This document shows positions 15,826 to 25,901 of a stretch of DNA of 46,591 nt, piece after piece; the first letter of the stretch is position 1; each line of letters begins with the position of its first letter. The stretch comes from Bacteroidales bacterium. GTDB taxonomy: Bacteria; Bacteroidota; Bacteroidia; Bacteroidales; UBA932. The notes beneath the pieces were generated by a model that had not been told where the DNA came from, searched no databases, and worked only from the letters and a program-made list of their open reading frames with translations. Both the position numbers and the translations under genes were made by a program. The stretch lies in the NCBI GenBank assembly GCA_015060395.1, contig SUYP01000024.1:1-46591 (forward strand). Direction: 5' to 3'.

Positions 15826-17449
15826 ATTCTTCAAACCCGTTGGAACTGGTAGAGAATGTAAGCCTTTCTCCGGTGACGGGATGGTGGAAAGACAAATATG
15901 CTGCGTGCAGATACAGTCTTGAAGCGCAATCTCCTCCATATAGAAGGTCGCCGAGGATCGGGTGTCCCAGACCGAGAATATGGGCGGAATGGACGCGAAG
16001 CTGGTGGGTGCGACCTGTGTGAGGATGGAACAGGATGTCAATGCTTCCGTCCGGGAGTATGGCTGTCACTTCGTATGCGGTAAGACTGTGTTTTCCTTGA
16101 ATGGAGTCGGCTTTCTGTCTCGGCCTTTCATCATAGTCCGCGCTTAAGGGAAGGCATATTTCACCCTTGTCTCCTTTTTTCAGGATTCTGCCGTTCTGTG
16201 CCGCAGACAGTCTTGCCATATATGTCTTTGAAACGCTGTGATTTTCGAACTGTTTCTGCAGCTTAATCGAGGTGTCTGCATCCTTGGCGAAAACCATAAT
16301 TCCGGAGGTGTCCATATCCAGACGGTGGACAGGAAATATCAGGTTCCCGGCTTCAGAGGACAGCCATTCCATAAGTGACAGTCTTCCGTCCAGGCCTGGG
16401 ACAGATGGCATTCCGGCAGGTTTAGAGGCTATCGTCAGCCACATATCCTCGAAAACGACTATAGGCTTTCCTGATGCTGGATACGGATCGGCTTCCAGAG
16501 ACAGGCCTTTGAGCATAAAACTCAGCAGAGGACCGCATTTGCTGGTGCAGGACGGATAGAAGCGCCCCTGTGTCCTGACCGCAGAATCCGGAGAATCTCC
16601 ATACCAGAATTCTCCCATCGCCAGAGGCTTCAGTCCGTTCCTGTATGCATATTCAAGAAGTTTCGGAGCAGCGCATTCTCCCGTGCCTCCCGGTGGGACA
16701 AGACCCTCTTCAGCAAAAATCTCCCCGATGCTCTTTTCTTCTCCCAGGGCATTATGCACTACGTATCGGCTGAAAATCCACCTTTGAAGCTCGTCGGACA
16801 TCTTGGCGCGCCGCTTCTTCATTTCCCTGATGTCCTCTTCAATCAGACTGATCTCATCCCTTATCAGACTGATTTTCTCTTCCCATCCGACCTTGAGTCT
16901 TTTGAGCTCCGCCTTTTCAAACTGACTTTCGCGGATGAGAACCTCAAGCGCCGAAGGATCGGAAAGCTCGCAGCGTATCTCGTCTCTTTCTCTTTTGGAT
17001 ATAGCCATCCTGGCCTTGAAAATCCCGATTTCTTCATCTCTGTCCCTCTCGTCTTGACTCAGTTCCAAACGAAGGTTGTTCAGCCGCGTACCGTTTTCTG
17101 CATCTGCGATGGCCTTGTTGATTGCAGTGATCTCTGCTTCCTGAGCCTTGAAATGTCCTGAAGGATCCAGAAGGTCGAATATTGGCGGGACAAATCCGTC
17201 CAGAAGACTATGCCCCTGTACGTTGCCGGAAAATGCTGCCAGATACCCGATCTGCCCGTCCTTTTCTGACACTGTCAGGACGCCCAGCATCTTTCCTTCT
17301 GCAAGCATCTCGGACAGATGTTCTGAGGCCTCGATCCTGCATATTAGAAGTCCGGCTGCTGTCTGTACCAGAGGATGGGGTGAATATCTGAACGGATCGG
17401 TGAAGCGTTCAGGAAGAGCGATGCCTGTGATGTCGGGGAATCTATGCAT
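15824..17449 (-). CDS. RluA-family pseudouridine synthase with long coiled-coil N-terminal region
   Basis: A 541-residue RNA pseudouridine synthase. The C-terminal ~200 residues hold the RluA catalytic domain: ASKPAGMPSVPG, then HRLDMDTSGIMVFAK with the catalytic Asp, SKTYMARL, HPHTGRTHQLRVHSA, and GDLLYGG...LYLHA. The N-terminal ~320 residues are unusual for RluA: a domain starting with FPDITGIALPERFTDPF, then a long charged coiled-coil (about residues 100-230). The start at 17449 (MHRFPD) is preferred because its ATG shares one base with the nth stop (TGATG); a longer frame would overlap nth by 55 bases. It is third in an ftsE-nth-rlu run. The target RNA is not predictable. Confidence 0.88.
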   Translation of the reverse strand: MHRFPDITGIALPERFTDPFRYSPHPLVQTAAGLLICRIEASEHLSEMLAEGKMLGVLTVSEKDGQIGYLAAFSGNVQGHSLLDGFVPPIFDLLDPSGHFKAQEAEITAINKAIADAENGTRLNNLRLELSQDERDRDEEIGIFKARMAISKRERDEIRCELSDPSALEVLIRESQFEKAELKRLKVGWEEKISLIRDEISLIEEDIREMKKRRAKMSDELQRWIFSRYVVHNALGEEKSIGEIFAEEGLVPPGGTGECAAPKLLEYAYRNGLKPLAMGEFWYGDSPDSAVRTQGRFYPSCTSKCGPLLSFMLKGLSLEADPYPASGKPIVVFEDMWLTIASKPAGMPSVPGLDGRLSLMEWLSSEAGNLIFPVHRLDMDTSGIMVFAKDADTSIKLQKQFENHSVSKTYMARLSAAQNGRILKKGDKGEICLPLSADYDERPRQKADSIQGKHSLTAYEVTAILPDGSIDILFHPHTGRTHQLRVHSAHILGLGHPILGDLLYGGDCASRLYLHAAYLSFHHPVTGERLTFSTSSNGFEE

Positions 17450-18093
17450 CAGAGCACGAGGTTGTTTGAGACGTATTCGCGACAGAAGTCCTTGAGGCCG
17501 CATTCAGGGCATTTCGGCTTCCTTGCTGTACATATATATCTCCCGTGGAGGATGAGCCAATGGTGAGCCTTTCCGCGCAGCTCTTCGGCGAATCCTTTGG
17601 TCAGATCCTTCTCTACGGCTTCAGGTGTGCTCCCGTCGGACAATCCTATGCGTCTTGATACTCTGAATACGTGTGTGTCAACGGCTATCACAGGTTTGTC
17701 GTATATGACCGATGCGATCACATTGGCAGTCTTGCGGCCGACTCCGGGAAGGGTCTCCAGCTCGTATGTTTCTGACGGCACGATCCCGTTGAAGTCCGAC
17801 ACGAGCTTCTGTGCCATTCCTATAAGATGCTTTGCCTTGTTGTTGGGGAAAGAGATGGAGCGGATCAGTTCATATACTTCTTCGAAGGACGCGGATGCAA
17901 GATCGGAAGGCTCTGGAAATCTTGTGAAGATCTGCGGAGTATGCATATTGACCCTTCTGTCCGTACACTGTGCCGAGAGGATGACGGCTATGAGCAGGTG
18001 GAAAGGTGTGTCGTAATGGAGCTCTGTCTCGGCAGTTTCCATATTTGCCGAGAACCAGTCGGTCACGCGGGCGAATCTTTCGGCAGTTTCCAT
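17449..18093 (-). CDS. nth: Endonuclease III (DNA glycosylase/AP lyase)
   Basis: A 214-residue base-excision repair enzyme removing oxidised pyrimidines. The helix-hairpin-helix LPGVGRKTANV carries the catalytic Lys121, and VDTHVFRVSRR carries Asp139. The C-terminal iron-sulfur cluster motif has the exact C-x6-C-x2-C-x5-C spacing (Cys188, 195, 198, 204). Length is normal. It follows ftsE by one base and overlaps the pseudouridine synthase start by one base, so all three are probably co-transcribed. The N-terminus repeats the tetrapeptide METAE at residues 1 and 18, so an alternative start at Met18 is possible. Confidence 0.97.
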   Translation of the reverse strand: METAERFARVTDWFSANMETAETELHYDTPFHLLIAVILSAQCTDRRVNMHTPQIFTRFPEPSDLASASFEEVYELIRSISFPNNKAKHLIGMAQKLVSDFNGIVPSETYELETLPGVGRKTANVIASVIYDKPVIAVDTHVFRVSRRIGLSDGSTPEAVEKDLTKGFAEELRGKAHHWLILHGRYICTARKPKCPECGLKDFCREYVSNNLVL

Positions 18094-18094
18094 A

Positions 18095-18814
18095 TCAGAT
18101 TGTCAGTTCCAGATCAATGTCATCATCCTTTTCCTGCTCAGTGCAGGTCTCGTCCTTGCAGACCATAACCCTTCCAGGATATTTCTCGAAAATCTGCCTG
18201 TTATGTGTGACCATAACTATGGCTGTGCCTTTTTCCTTGTTGATGCCGGTCAGCAGCTTCATAATACCGTCAGCTGTCTCATTGTCGAGATTGCCGGTAG
18301 GCTCGTCCGCTATTATGACCTGAGGATCGTTAAGCAGCGAGCGTGCGATTGCGATTCGCTGCTGCTCTCCACCTGAAAGCTGGTGAGGCATCTTATGGGC
18401 CTTTCTGCCCATACCGACGGCCTCAAGGACGTATGAGATCCTTCGCGATATTTCCTCTTCGTTCTTCCATCCGGTTGCCTTGAGGACGAAAGAAAGATTG
18501 TCCTCTACAGATCTGTCCATAAGGAGCTGGAAGTCCTGGAAAACGACCCCCATCTTTCTCCTGAGGAAAGGGATCTCCTTTTCCTTTATTCCTTCCAGAG
18601 TAAAGCCGCAGGCTGTGCCGGATCCTTTCAGAAGCGGGTTCTCCGCAATGATCGTCCTGATTATGGAAGTCTTTCCCGTACCGACCTTTCCTACGATATA
18701 CACGAAGTCTCCCGGATAGACATCCATATCAAGTCCGTAAATCACGGTAGCCTCTCCGTTTACTATATCTGCATCCTTGAATGAGATGATTGGGTTTCTT
18801 TCGTCCGTTGTCAT
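18095..18814 (-). CDS. ftsE: FtsE-type ABC ATP-binding protein
   Basis: A 239-residue ATPase of the FtsE group, which works with the membrane protein FtsX to control peptidoglycan hydrolysis at division. Walker A is GKVGTGKTS (residues 42-50), the Q loop is VVFQDFQLLMDRSVEDN, the signature is LSGGEQQRIAIARSLL and Walker B is VIIADEPTGNLD, followed by the H-loop VTHN. The QDFQLL form is typical of FtsE rather than LolD. FtsX is not adjacent; the neighbours are nth and a pseudouridine synthase. A charged C-terminal tail (DETCTEQEKDDDIDLE) is unusual but short. LolD/MacB-like function cannot be fully ruled out. Confidence 0.87.
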   Translation of the reverse strand: MTTDERNPIISFKDADIVNGEATVIYGLDMDVYPGDFVYIVGKVGTGKTSIIRTIIAENPLLKGSGTACGFTLEGIKEKEIPFLRRKMGVVFQDFQLLMDRSVEDNLSFVLKATGWKNEEEISRRISYVLEAVGMGRKAHKMPHQLSGGEQQRIAIARSLLNDPQVIIADEPTGNLDNETADGIMKLLTGINKEKGTAIVMVTHNRQIFEKYPGRVMVCKDETCTEQEKDDDIDLELTI

Positions 18815-18877
18815 ATTTCAAATGATAAAATCAAAACAGTTTCTCTGTATAATCACACAAATATAATGGAAAATGGT

Positions 18878-18904
18878 TAAATTTGTAAAATTTTAATGAC
18901 TTTG
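18878..18904 (+). promoter_or_regulatory. Two candidate -7 boxes before the TPR protein gene
   Basis: TAAATTTG (18878-18885) is a full match to TAnnTTTG; TGACTTTG (18897-18904) has one mismatch and is nearer the ATG at 18934. Neither has a clear -33 TTTG at 19-20 bases. Confidence 0.4.
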
Positions 18905-18933
18905 CAATTGTAAAGAATTCATTTTAGATCAGT

Positions 18934-21900
18934 ATGATGAATATGTTTAAATCTAACAATATGCTGGCGGTCTGTGCCGCATTGTTCCTGTCTTCTTCGG
19001 CATTGACCGTGCAGGCGCAGAGTGAAGACGGACATCCGGTATATACCGGTGAACTCAGGGATGCTCTCAGACTCAAGGAGAAGGGAATGACCGCGCAGTC
19101 CACATACAATCTGGCCGAAATCGCTGATAAGACCGGCAATGCCGATGCGGAGGGGCTTTCTGTTCTGGGAGATGTGCTTATGCGTGTGCCAGGCTATGAA
19201 AACAGGTTAAATGCATTTGTGGCGGAAAACCCTCACTCCCTGTACGTGACCCAGATGTATTTCGCCCACGGCCTCAACAGGTTCGATGCAGGTGACTATG
19301 CAGTTGCCAGAAAGATCTTCGGAGTTGTCGAACTTAAGGATCTTTATGAGGGACAGAAGGATGAGTATCTGTTCCGAAAGGCATATTGTGATCTCGAGGC
19401 AGGAAGGTTCAAGGATGCTCTGGACGGATTCTATATGGTGGAAAAACGTCCGGTGACCGATTTTACTGCTCCTTCAAGATATGCAATAGGATATATCCTC
19501 TACCGTAACCGTGATTTCAGCAGGGCGCAGGAATGGTTTGAGAAAGCCTCTGTAGATGACCGCTTTACGGATATAGCCAGCTATTATATCCTAGAATGCC
19601 GCTTTATGCTCAAGGATCACCGCTATGTGACTGCAAACGGAGACGCGATGTATGATGCCGTGCCTGAGAGCCGCAGACCTCATCTTGCCAGAATCATTTC
19701 GGAATCCTGGCTTGTGCTCGGCGATGCCGATAAGGCGAGAAAGTATTATGATCTCGGAATCGGCGATGGAAACGGGCCGGATTCAAGGACTGACTGGTTC
19801 TACAGCGGCTCGGTCCTCTATGCCGTCGATGATTATGAAGGGGCGATAAGGAGCTTCAGCAATATGACCGAACGTACCGATTCGATCGGACAGGTGGCAA
19901 ACTATCATCTTGGATATTGTTATATCCAGACCAGGAACAAGGTTGCTGCCGTCGAGGCCTTCCGTGATGCGGCCCTGGCGGATTTCGATCCGAAGATAAC
20001 TGAGGATGCGTATTTCAACTGGGCAAAGCTGGCTTTCGACATAAATACGGATACCTCGGTGTTCAATGACTACATCAAGAAATATCCTGCGAAGGAGCAG
20101 GAGGACAGGATCAACAGCTATATTGCAGTTGCAGCGCTTCACGACAGGGATTATGAAGGAGCAGTCAATGCATACGACAAGATCGATGAGCTTGATGAGG
20201 ATATGACCCTCAACTATATGAAGGCCAATTATCTGCGTGCCGTGCAGCTTGTGGAAAGCGGCTCTTACAGGCTGGCGATCCCTTGTCTCAAGGCTGCGGC
20301 ATATTATTCAGAAAGAGGCAGTCGCTTCAACCAGCTCTCACGCTTCTGGCTCGCCGAGTCATATTACCGGAATGACCAGTATGACGATGCCATCGAAGTG
20401 TTCACTGATCTTTACAACACTTCGGCACTTTACGGCCGTCCCGAGTCTTATCTTATTCCGTATAACATCGGATACTGCCATTTCAAGAAAGAAAATTATC
20501 CGTCTGCCCTGAAGTGGTTCGATTCATATATTTCCGAACCGGAATCGCAGTACAGGAAGGAGGCCCTCGAAAGAAGGGCGGACTGCTTCTTCATCCAGAA
20601 GAAATATAAGGAGGCTTGTGCCGCATACGATCTGGTGCTGAATGACTACTTCAATGTAAATGACATATATCCGTATTATCAGGCCGCTCTTTCTTACGGA
20701 CTTGTCAAGAAGGCCGATAAGAAGGTGGAGCTTCTTTCCAACGTGATGAAGGCTTCTGCAGATGCGGAATTCTATCCGGAGGCGATGTTCGAACTCGGAC
20801 GTACATACGTCGCGAAAGAGGAGGATGACAAGGCTTTCGAATGCTTCAGCCGTATGGCGGAAAAGGTCAAGGACAGCACATTCGTGGCAAGAGCCTATAT
20901 CGAGATGGGATCATTGTCCCGCAACCAGTCGCAATATAACGAGGCTTTGGGATATTACAAGGCTGTGGTGGAACAGATGCCTATGTCCGGATATGCCGAG
21001 GATGCACTGGCTGCGATCGAGTCGATATATCAGACCAGGAACCAGCCGGACGAGTATCTTGATTATATCGAGGCGATAGGCAAGGGCGGAATCAAGACAG
21101 ATGATGAAAAGGAAAGTATGCTCTTCAATTCTGCAGAGCAGATATTCCTCTCGGAGAATTATCAGAAGGCTCTTGTGTCCCTCCAGTCATATCTTGATAA
21201 GTATCCTGACGGTGCAAATGCTTATAAGGCTGATTTCTATATGGCTGAATCCTACAGGATGCTCGACAAGCTGGAGCAGGCCTGCGACAGCTACCGAAGA
21301 GTGATAGAGAAGGGAGAGGGCTCATTTGTAGAGCTCTCGATGTTGAATTTCTCAAATCTTTCATACCGGATGGAAAGGTGGGACGATGCATACGGAGGAT
21401 ATTCTTCTCTCTATTCTGCAGCCCTTCTGGAAAATAACAAGTATGCTGCGGTTCTCGGAATGATGCGTTCTGCATATAAGGCCCACAATCATACTGAGGC
21501 CATAAAGAATGCTGACAAGGTGATTGCTGACAGCCGTACTGATGCATCTGTGAAGTCAGAAGCATTGTACATCAAGGCAAAGTCTTACCTCTCATCAAGC
21601 CGCCGTCAGGAAGCCTACTCGATCTTTGCGCAGCTTGCAAAGGATGCTTCCACAGTCTATGGTGCCGAAGCTGCATATCTCATTATTCTTGACAGTTATG
21701 ACAAGGGTGAGTTCGAGGCTGTCGAAACCAAGGTATATGCTTTCTCTGATGCAGGAACCGGTCAGATGTACTGGCTTGCCAAGAGCTTCATAGTACTCGG
21801 TGATTCATTCGTGGAGAGAGGGGAGTATGAGCAGGCGAAGGCTACCTTTGAAAGCGTCCGTGACGGATATACTCCGTCTGGAAATGATGACGATGTGCTT

Positions 21901-21957
21901 GATAATGTCAATATCAGGCTGAAGAAGCTTGCGGAACTTATGGCTGAGGAAATCTAA
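18934..21957 (+). CDS. Large periplasmic/envelope TPR protein
   Basis: A 1007-residue exported repeat protein. A signal peptide (residues 1-29, ...LTVQAQ) is followed by tetratricopeptide-like repeats almost end to end; examples are YHLGYCYIQTRNKVAAVEAF, FWLAESYYRNDQYDDAIEVF, MFELGRTYVAKEEDDKAFECF and FYMAESYRMLDKLEQACDSY. No enzymatic motif was seen. It is followed six bases later by the ATG of a beta-barrel protein, suggesting a two-gene unit in which the TPR solenoid docks onto the outer-membrane barrel. A scaffold or assembly role is inferred only. The first three ATG codons are close together; the first is used here. Confidence 0.8.
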   Translation: MMNMFKSNNMLAVCAALFLSSSALTVQAQSEDGHPVYTGELRDALRLKEKGMTAQSTYNLAEIADKTGNADAEGLSVLGDVLMRVPGYENRLNAFVAENPHSLYVTQMYFAHGLNRFDAGDYAVARKIFGVVELKDLYEGQKDEYLFRKAYCDLEAGRFKDALDGFYMVEKRPVTDFTAPSRYAIGYILYRNRDFSRAQEWFEKASVDDRFTDIASYYILECRFMLKDHRYVTANGDAMYDAVPESRRPHLARIISESWLVLGDADKARKYYDLGIGDGNGPDSRTDWFYSGSVLYAVDDYEGAIRSFSNMTERTDSIGQVANYHLGYCYIQTRNKVAAVEAFRDAALADFDPKITEDAYFNWAKLAFDINTDTSVFNDYIKKYPAKEQEDRINSYIAVAALHDRDYEGAVNAYDKIDELDEDMTLNYMKANYLRAVQLVESGSYRLAIPCLKAAAYYSERGSRFNQLSRFWLAESYYRNDQYDDAIEVFTDLYNTSALYGRPESYLIPYNIGYCHFKKENYPSALKWFDSYISEPESQYRKEALERRADCFFIQKKYKEACAAYDLVLNDYFNVNDIYPYYQAALSYGLVKKADKKVELLSNVMKASADAEFYPEAMFELGRTYVAKEEDDKAFECFSRMAEKVKDSTFVARAYIEMGSLSRNQSQYNEALGYYKAVVEQMPMSGYAEDALAAIESIYQTRNQPDEYLDYIEAIGKGGIKTDDEKESMLFNSAEQIFLSENYQKALVSLQSYLDKYPDGANAYKADFYMAESYRMLDKLEQACDSYRRVIEKGEGSFVELSMLNFSNLSYRMERWDDAYGGYSSLYSAALLENNKYAAVLGMMRSAYKAHNHTEAIKNADKVIADSRTDASVKSEALYIKAKSYLSSSRRQEAYSIFAQLAKDASTVYGAEAAYLIILDSYDKGEFEAVETKVYAFSDAGTGQMYWLAKSFIVLGDSFVERGEYEQAKATFESVRDGYTPSGNDDDVLDNVNIRLKKLAELMAEEI

Positions 21958-21963
21958 AATGTG

Positions 21964-23745
21964 ATGAAGATGAAGAAGATAAATATATACAGGATGTTCA
22001 TTATGCCGCTGTCCTCTTTTGTGTGTGCGGCGGCAGTGGCGCAGAATCTTGATCCGACTGTAGTTGTGAGCAGGGATTATGAAGGCAAGCTTATGGAAGT
22101 GCATAAGCCGAAGATAGAGATGGCGGTACCGGATTCTGTCCTGCGTTTCGATCTGGAGTTCGACTATTCGGTTTCTGACAGTCCGTATAAGGGTGCATAC
22201 GATTTTACCCCATACGTATTGGATATGAAGCCTTCTCCTACATATCGTCATAACAGCCGTCTGTATCTGAATGCCGGTGCAGGATATCAGTTCCATCCTG
22301 AGCTTGACTTGGTGTGGAGCCCTGCTTTGAAAAGCGAGGCTTTCAAGATGAACGTTTTCGCTCATCACAGGTCTTATATAGGAAAGTGGTGGAATATCGC
22401 AGCTGCTGATACCGATGCAGGTATTGTGTTTGACCGTGTCGGAAAGGATGCCTTGGAGAGGGACTGGAGCGGCAAGGACCTTGTCTCAAATGCCGGATTC
22501 AATGGAAAATATGACTGGGAAGGCGGTGCGTTGAGGTTTGATGCGGGCTACTATGGTATATATCAGAATGACAGGAAAGAGGCGGGAAGGTCTTTCAATG
22601 CCTTGGATCTCAGCCTTGATCTTGCTTCAAAAGCAAAAGCGGGCTCGCGGTTCGGATATAAGGCAGGTGTAGCCTACAGATATGGATCTGATGCATACGA
22701 CTCTCCGACAAGCGGAAGCCTTGCCCTGTCCGAGAATCTTCTGGATATCGACGCTTCCCTATATACGTCTTTCAGGAGGCATCGTCTCGGTCTGGATGTA
22801 GAGTACGGTATGGCTGGATATACAGGATTCCTTACCTCGAATGCAGCTCTTCTTTCGTTGTCTCCGCATTATACGATGAAATATGGACGCTTCGACATTG
22901 ACCTTGGTCTTACCTTGTCCAAGGTATTCAGGGGTGCGGAGATGCAGGGTATGTTCCAGGACAAGATTCAGTCTCTTTATCCGGATGTCAAGGTCGGATT
23001 CAGGGCTCTTCCATCCACTTATATGTATGTGGAATTCGGTGGTGGGGCAAGGATGAATACATATTCTTCCCTTCTGCAGTCCGACCGTCGTATCGGTATC
23101 CTTTATGGAAGGGAAAGGTATCCTCTTCTGGATATGACGGATGAACGTATTTCTGCGGTAGTTGGTGTTGACGGAAATATAAGGTCGAGGTTTTCCTACA
23201 GTCTGAAGGGTGGTTTCGCAAACTATGGCAACGCACCTCTTGATGCCCTTTCTGCCGGATATGCCGCAGGGGGCACAGCCTGGTATCCGGCGCTTTTCTA
23301 TGGAAGATATGGCAAGGCTTTCATCAGACTGCAGTGGATGCTTGATGCAGAAAGAATTGACTTCGGAGGATCTCTTCAGTATGCTAAGTACAGGAACAGG
23401 ACCGATGCACCGGATCAGCTTGCAGTCTTTATGCCTGCTTCTATGACTGGAGACCTGTCTGTCAGATATAACTGGAAGAGCCGTCTTTATGCGGGCCTGG
23501 AGTGTGAGTTCGCATCTGCGAGACAGGGAAAATTCGGTTCTGCTCAGTCGGAGGAAGTAATGACTTATACGGCGTCCAGGATCCCGGGTTATGCCGATCT
23601 CGGCCTTGAACTGGAGTATATCCTCAACCGGAAGTTCTCTTTATGGGTCAAGGGCGGAAATCTTTTGAATATGACAATCCAGCGCAGCCTTATGTATGCT
23701 GAAAAGGGACCGTATTTTACCCTGGGATTCTGTTTGAATTTATAA
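21964..23745 (+). CDS. Outer-membrane beta-barrel protein (TonB-receptor-like barrel without plug)
   Basis: A 593-residue outer-membrane protein. A signal peptide (about residues 1-26, ...CAAAVAQ) precedes a short region with VVVSRDYEGKLMEVHKPKIE, then a barrel made of alternating strands (RLYLNAGAGYQF, GALRFDAGYYGIY, SRFGYKAGVAYRYG, FSYSLKGGFANYG). The last strand, GPYFTLGFCLNL, is a normal barrel end. No plug-domain RGG/GG motifs were found, so it is not a classical TonB receptor despite the resemblance of its C-terminus. It directly follows the large TPR gene and probably forms a complex with it. The start codon is ATG 21964; a GTG one codon earlier is also in frame. No substrate is suggested. 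Confidence 0.72.
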   Translation: MKMKKINIYRMFIMPLSSFVCAAAVAQNLDPTVVVSRDYEGKLMEVHKPKIEMAVPDSVLRFDLEFDYSVSDSPYKGAYDFTPYVLDMKPSPTYRHNSRLYLNAGAGYQFHPELDLVWSPALKSEAFKMNVFAHHRSYIGKWWNIAAADTDAGIVFDRVGKDALERDWSGKDLVSNAGFNGKYDWEGGALRFDAGYYGIYQNDRKEAGRSFNALDLSLDLASKAKAGSRFGYKAGVAYRYGSDAYDSPTSGSLALSENLLDIDASLYTSFRRHRLGLDVEYGMAGYTGFLTSNAALLSLSPHYTMKYGRFDIDLGLTLSKVFRGAEMQGMFQDKIQSLYPDVKVGFRALPSTYMYVEFGGGARMNTYSSLLQSDRRIGILYGRERYPLLDMTDERISAVVGVDGNIRSRFSYSLKGGFANYGNAPLDALSAGYAAGGTAWYPALFYGRYGKAFIRLQWMLDAERIDFGGSLQYAKYRNRTDAPDQLAVFMPASMTGDLSVRYNWKSRLYAGLECEFASARQGKFGSAQSEEVMTYTASRIPGYADLGLELEYILNRKFSLWVKGGNLLNMTIQRSLMYAEKGPYFTLGFCLNL

Positions 23746-23763
23746 GAAAAATTGCTAAATTTG
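23733..23763 (+). promoter_or_regulatory. gyrB: gyrB promoter (TTTG-N19-TAAATTTG)
   Basis: -33 TTTG (23733-23736), 19 bases, -7 TAAATTTG (23756-23763): a full-consensus promoter whose -33 box lies in the last codons of the upstream barrel gene. The leader is about 65 nt. Confidence 0.8.
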
Positions 23764-23817
23764 TCCGTTTGTTTGGCCCGATCGGCGTTGGTGCCACGAG
23801 GGCTCTGGATTGAATAA

Positions 23818-25824
<2,007 letters not shown>

Positions 25825-25901
25825 TCTTACTGTCCGCTGTCCGTCAAGTGGGTGCAGGCGGTAATTTAAACAGAGTACAAAACCAACAAAACCAAATAGT
25901 T

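Noticed and set aside
17449..17503. A longer start for the RluA-family gene overlapping nth by 55 bases
   Set aside because: The downstream ATG sharing a base with the nth stop is a standard coupling arrangement, and the extra residues are basic and unlike the rest.
18095..18814. Missing ftsX next to ftsE as an anomaly
   Set aside because: ftsE and ftsX are often separated in Bacteroidota, so absence of ftsX here is not remarkable.
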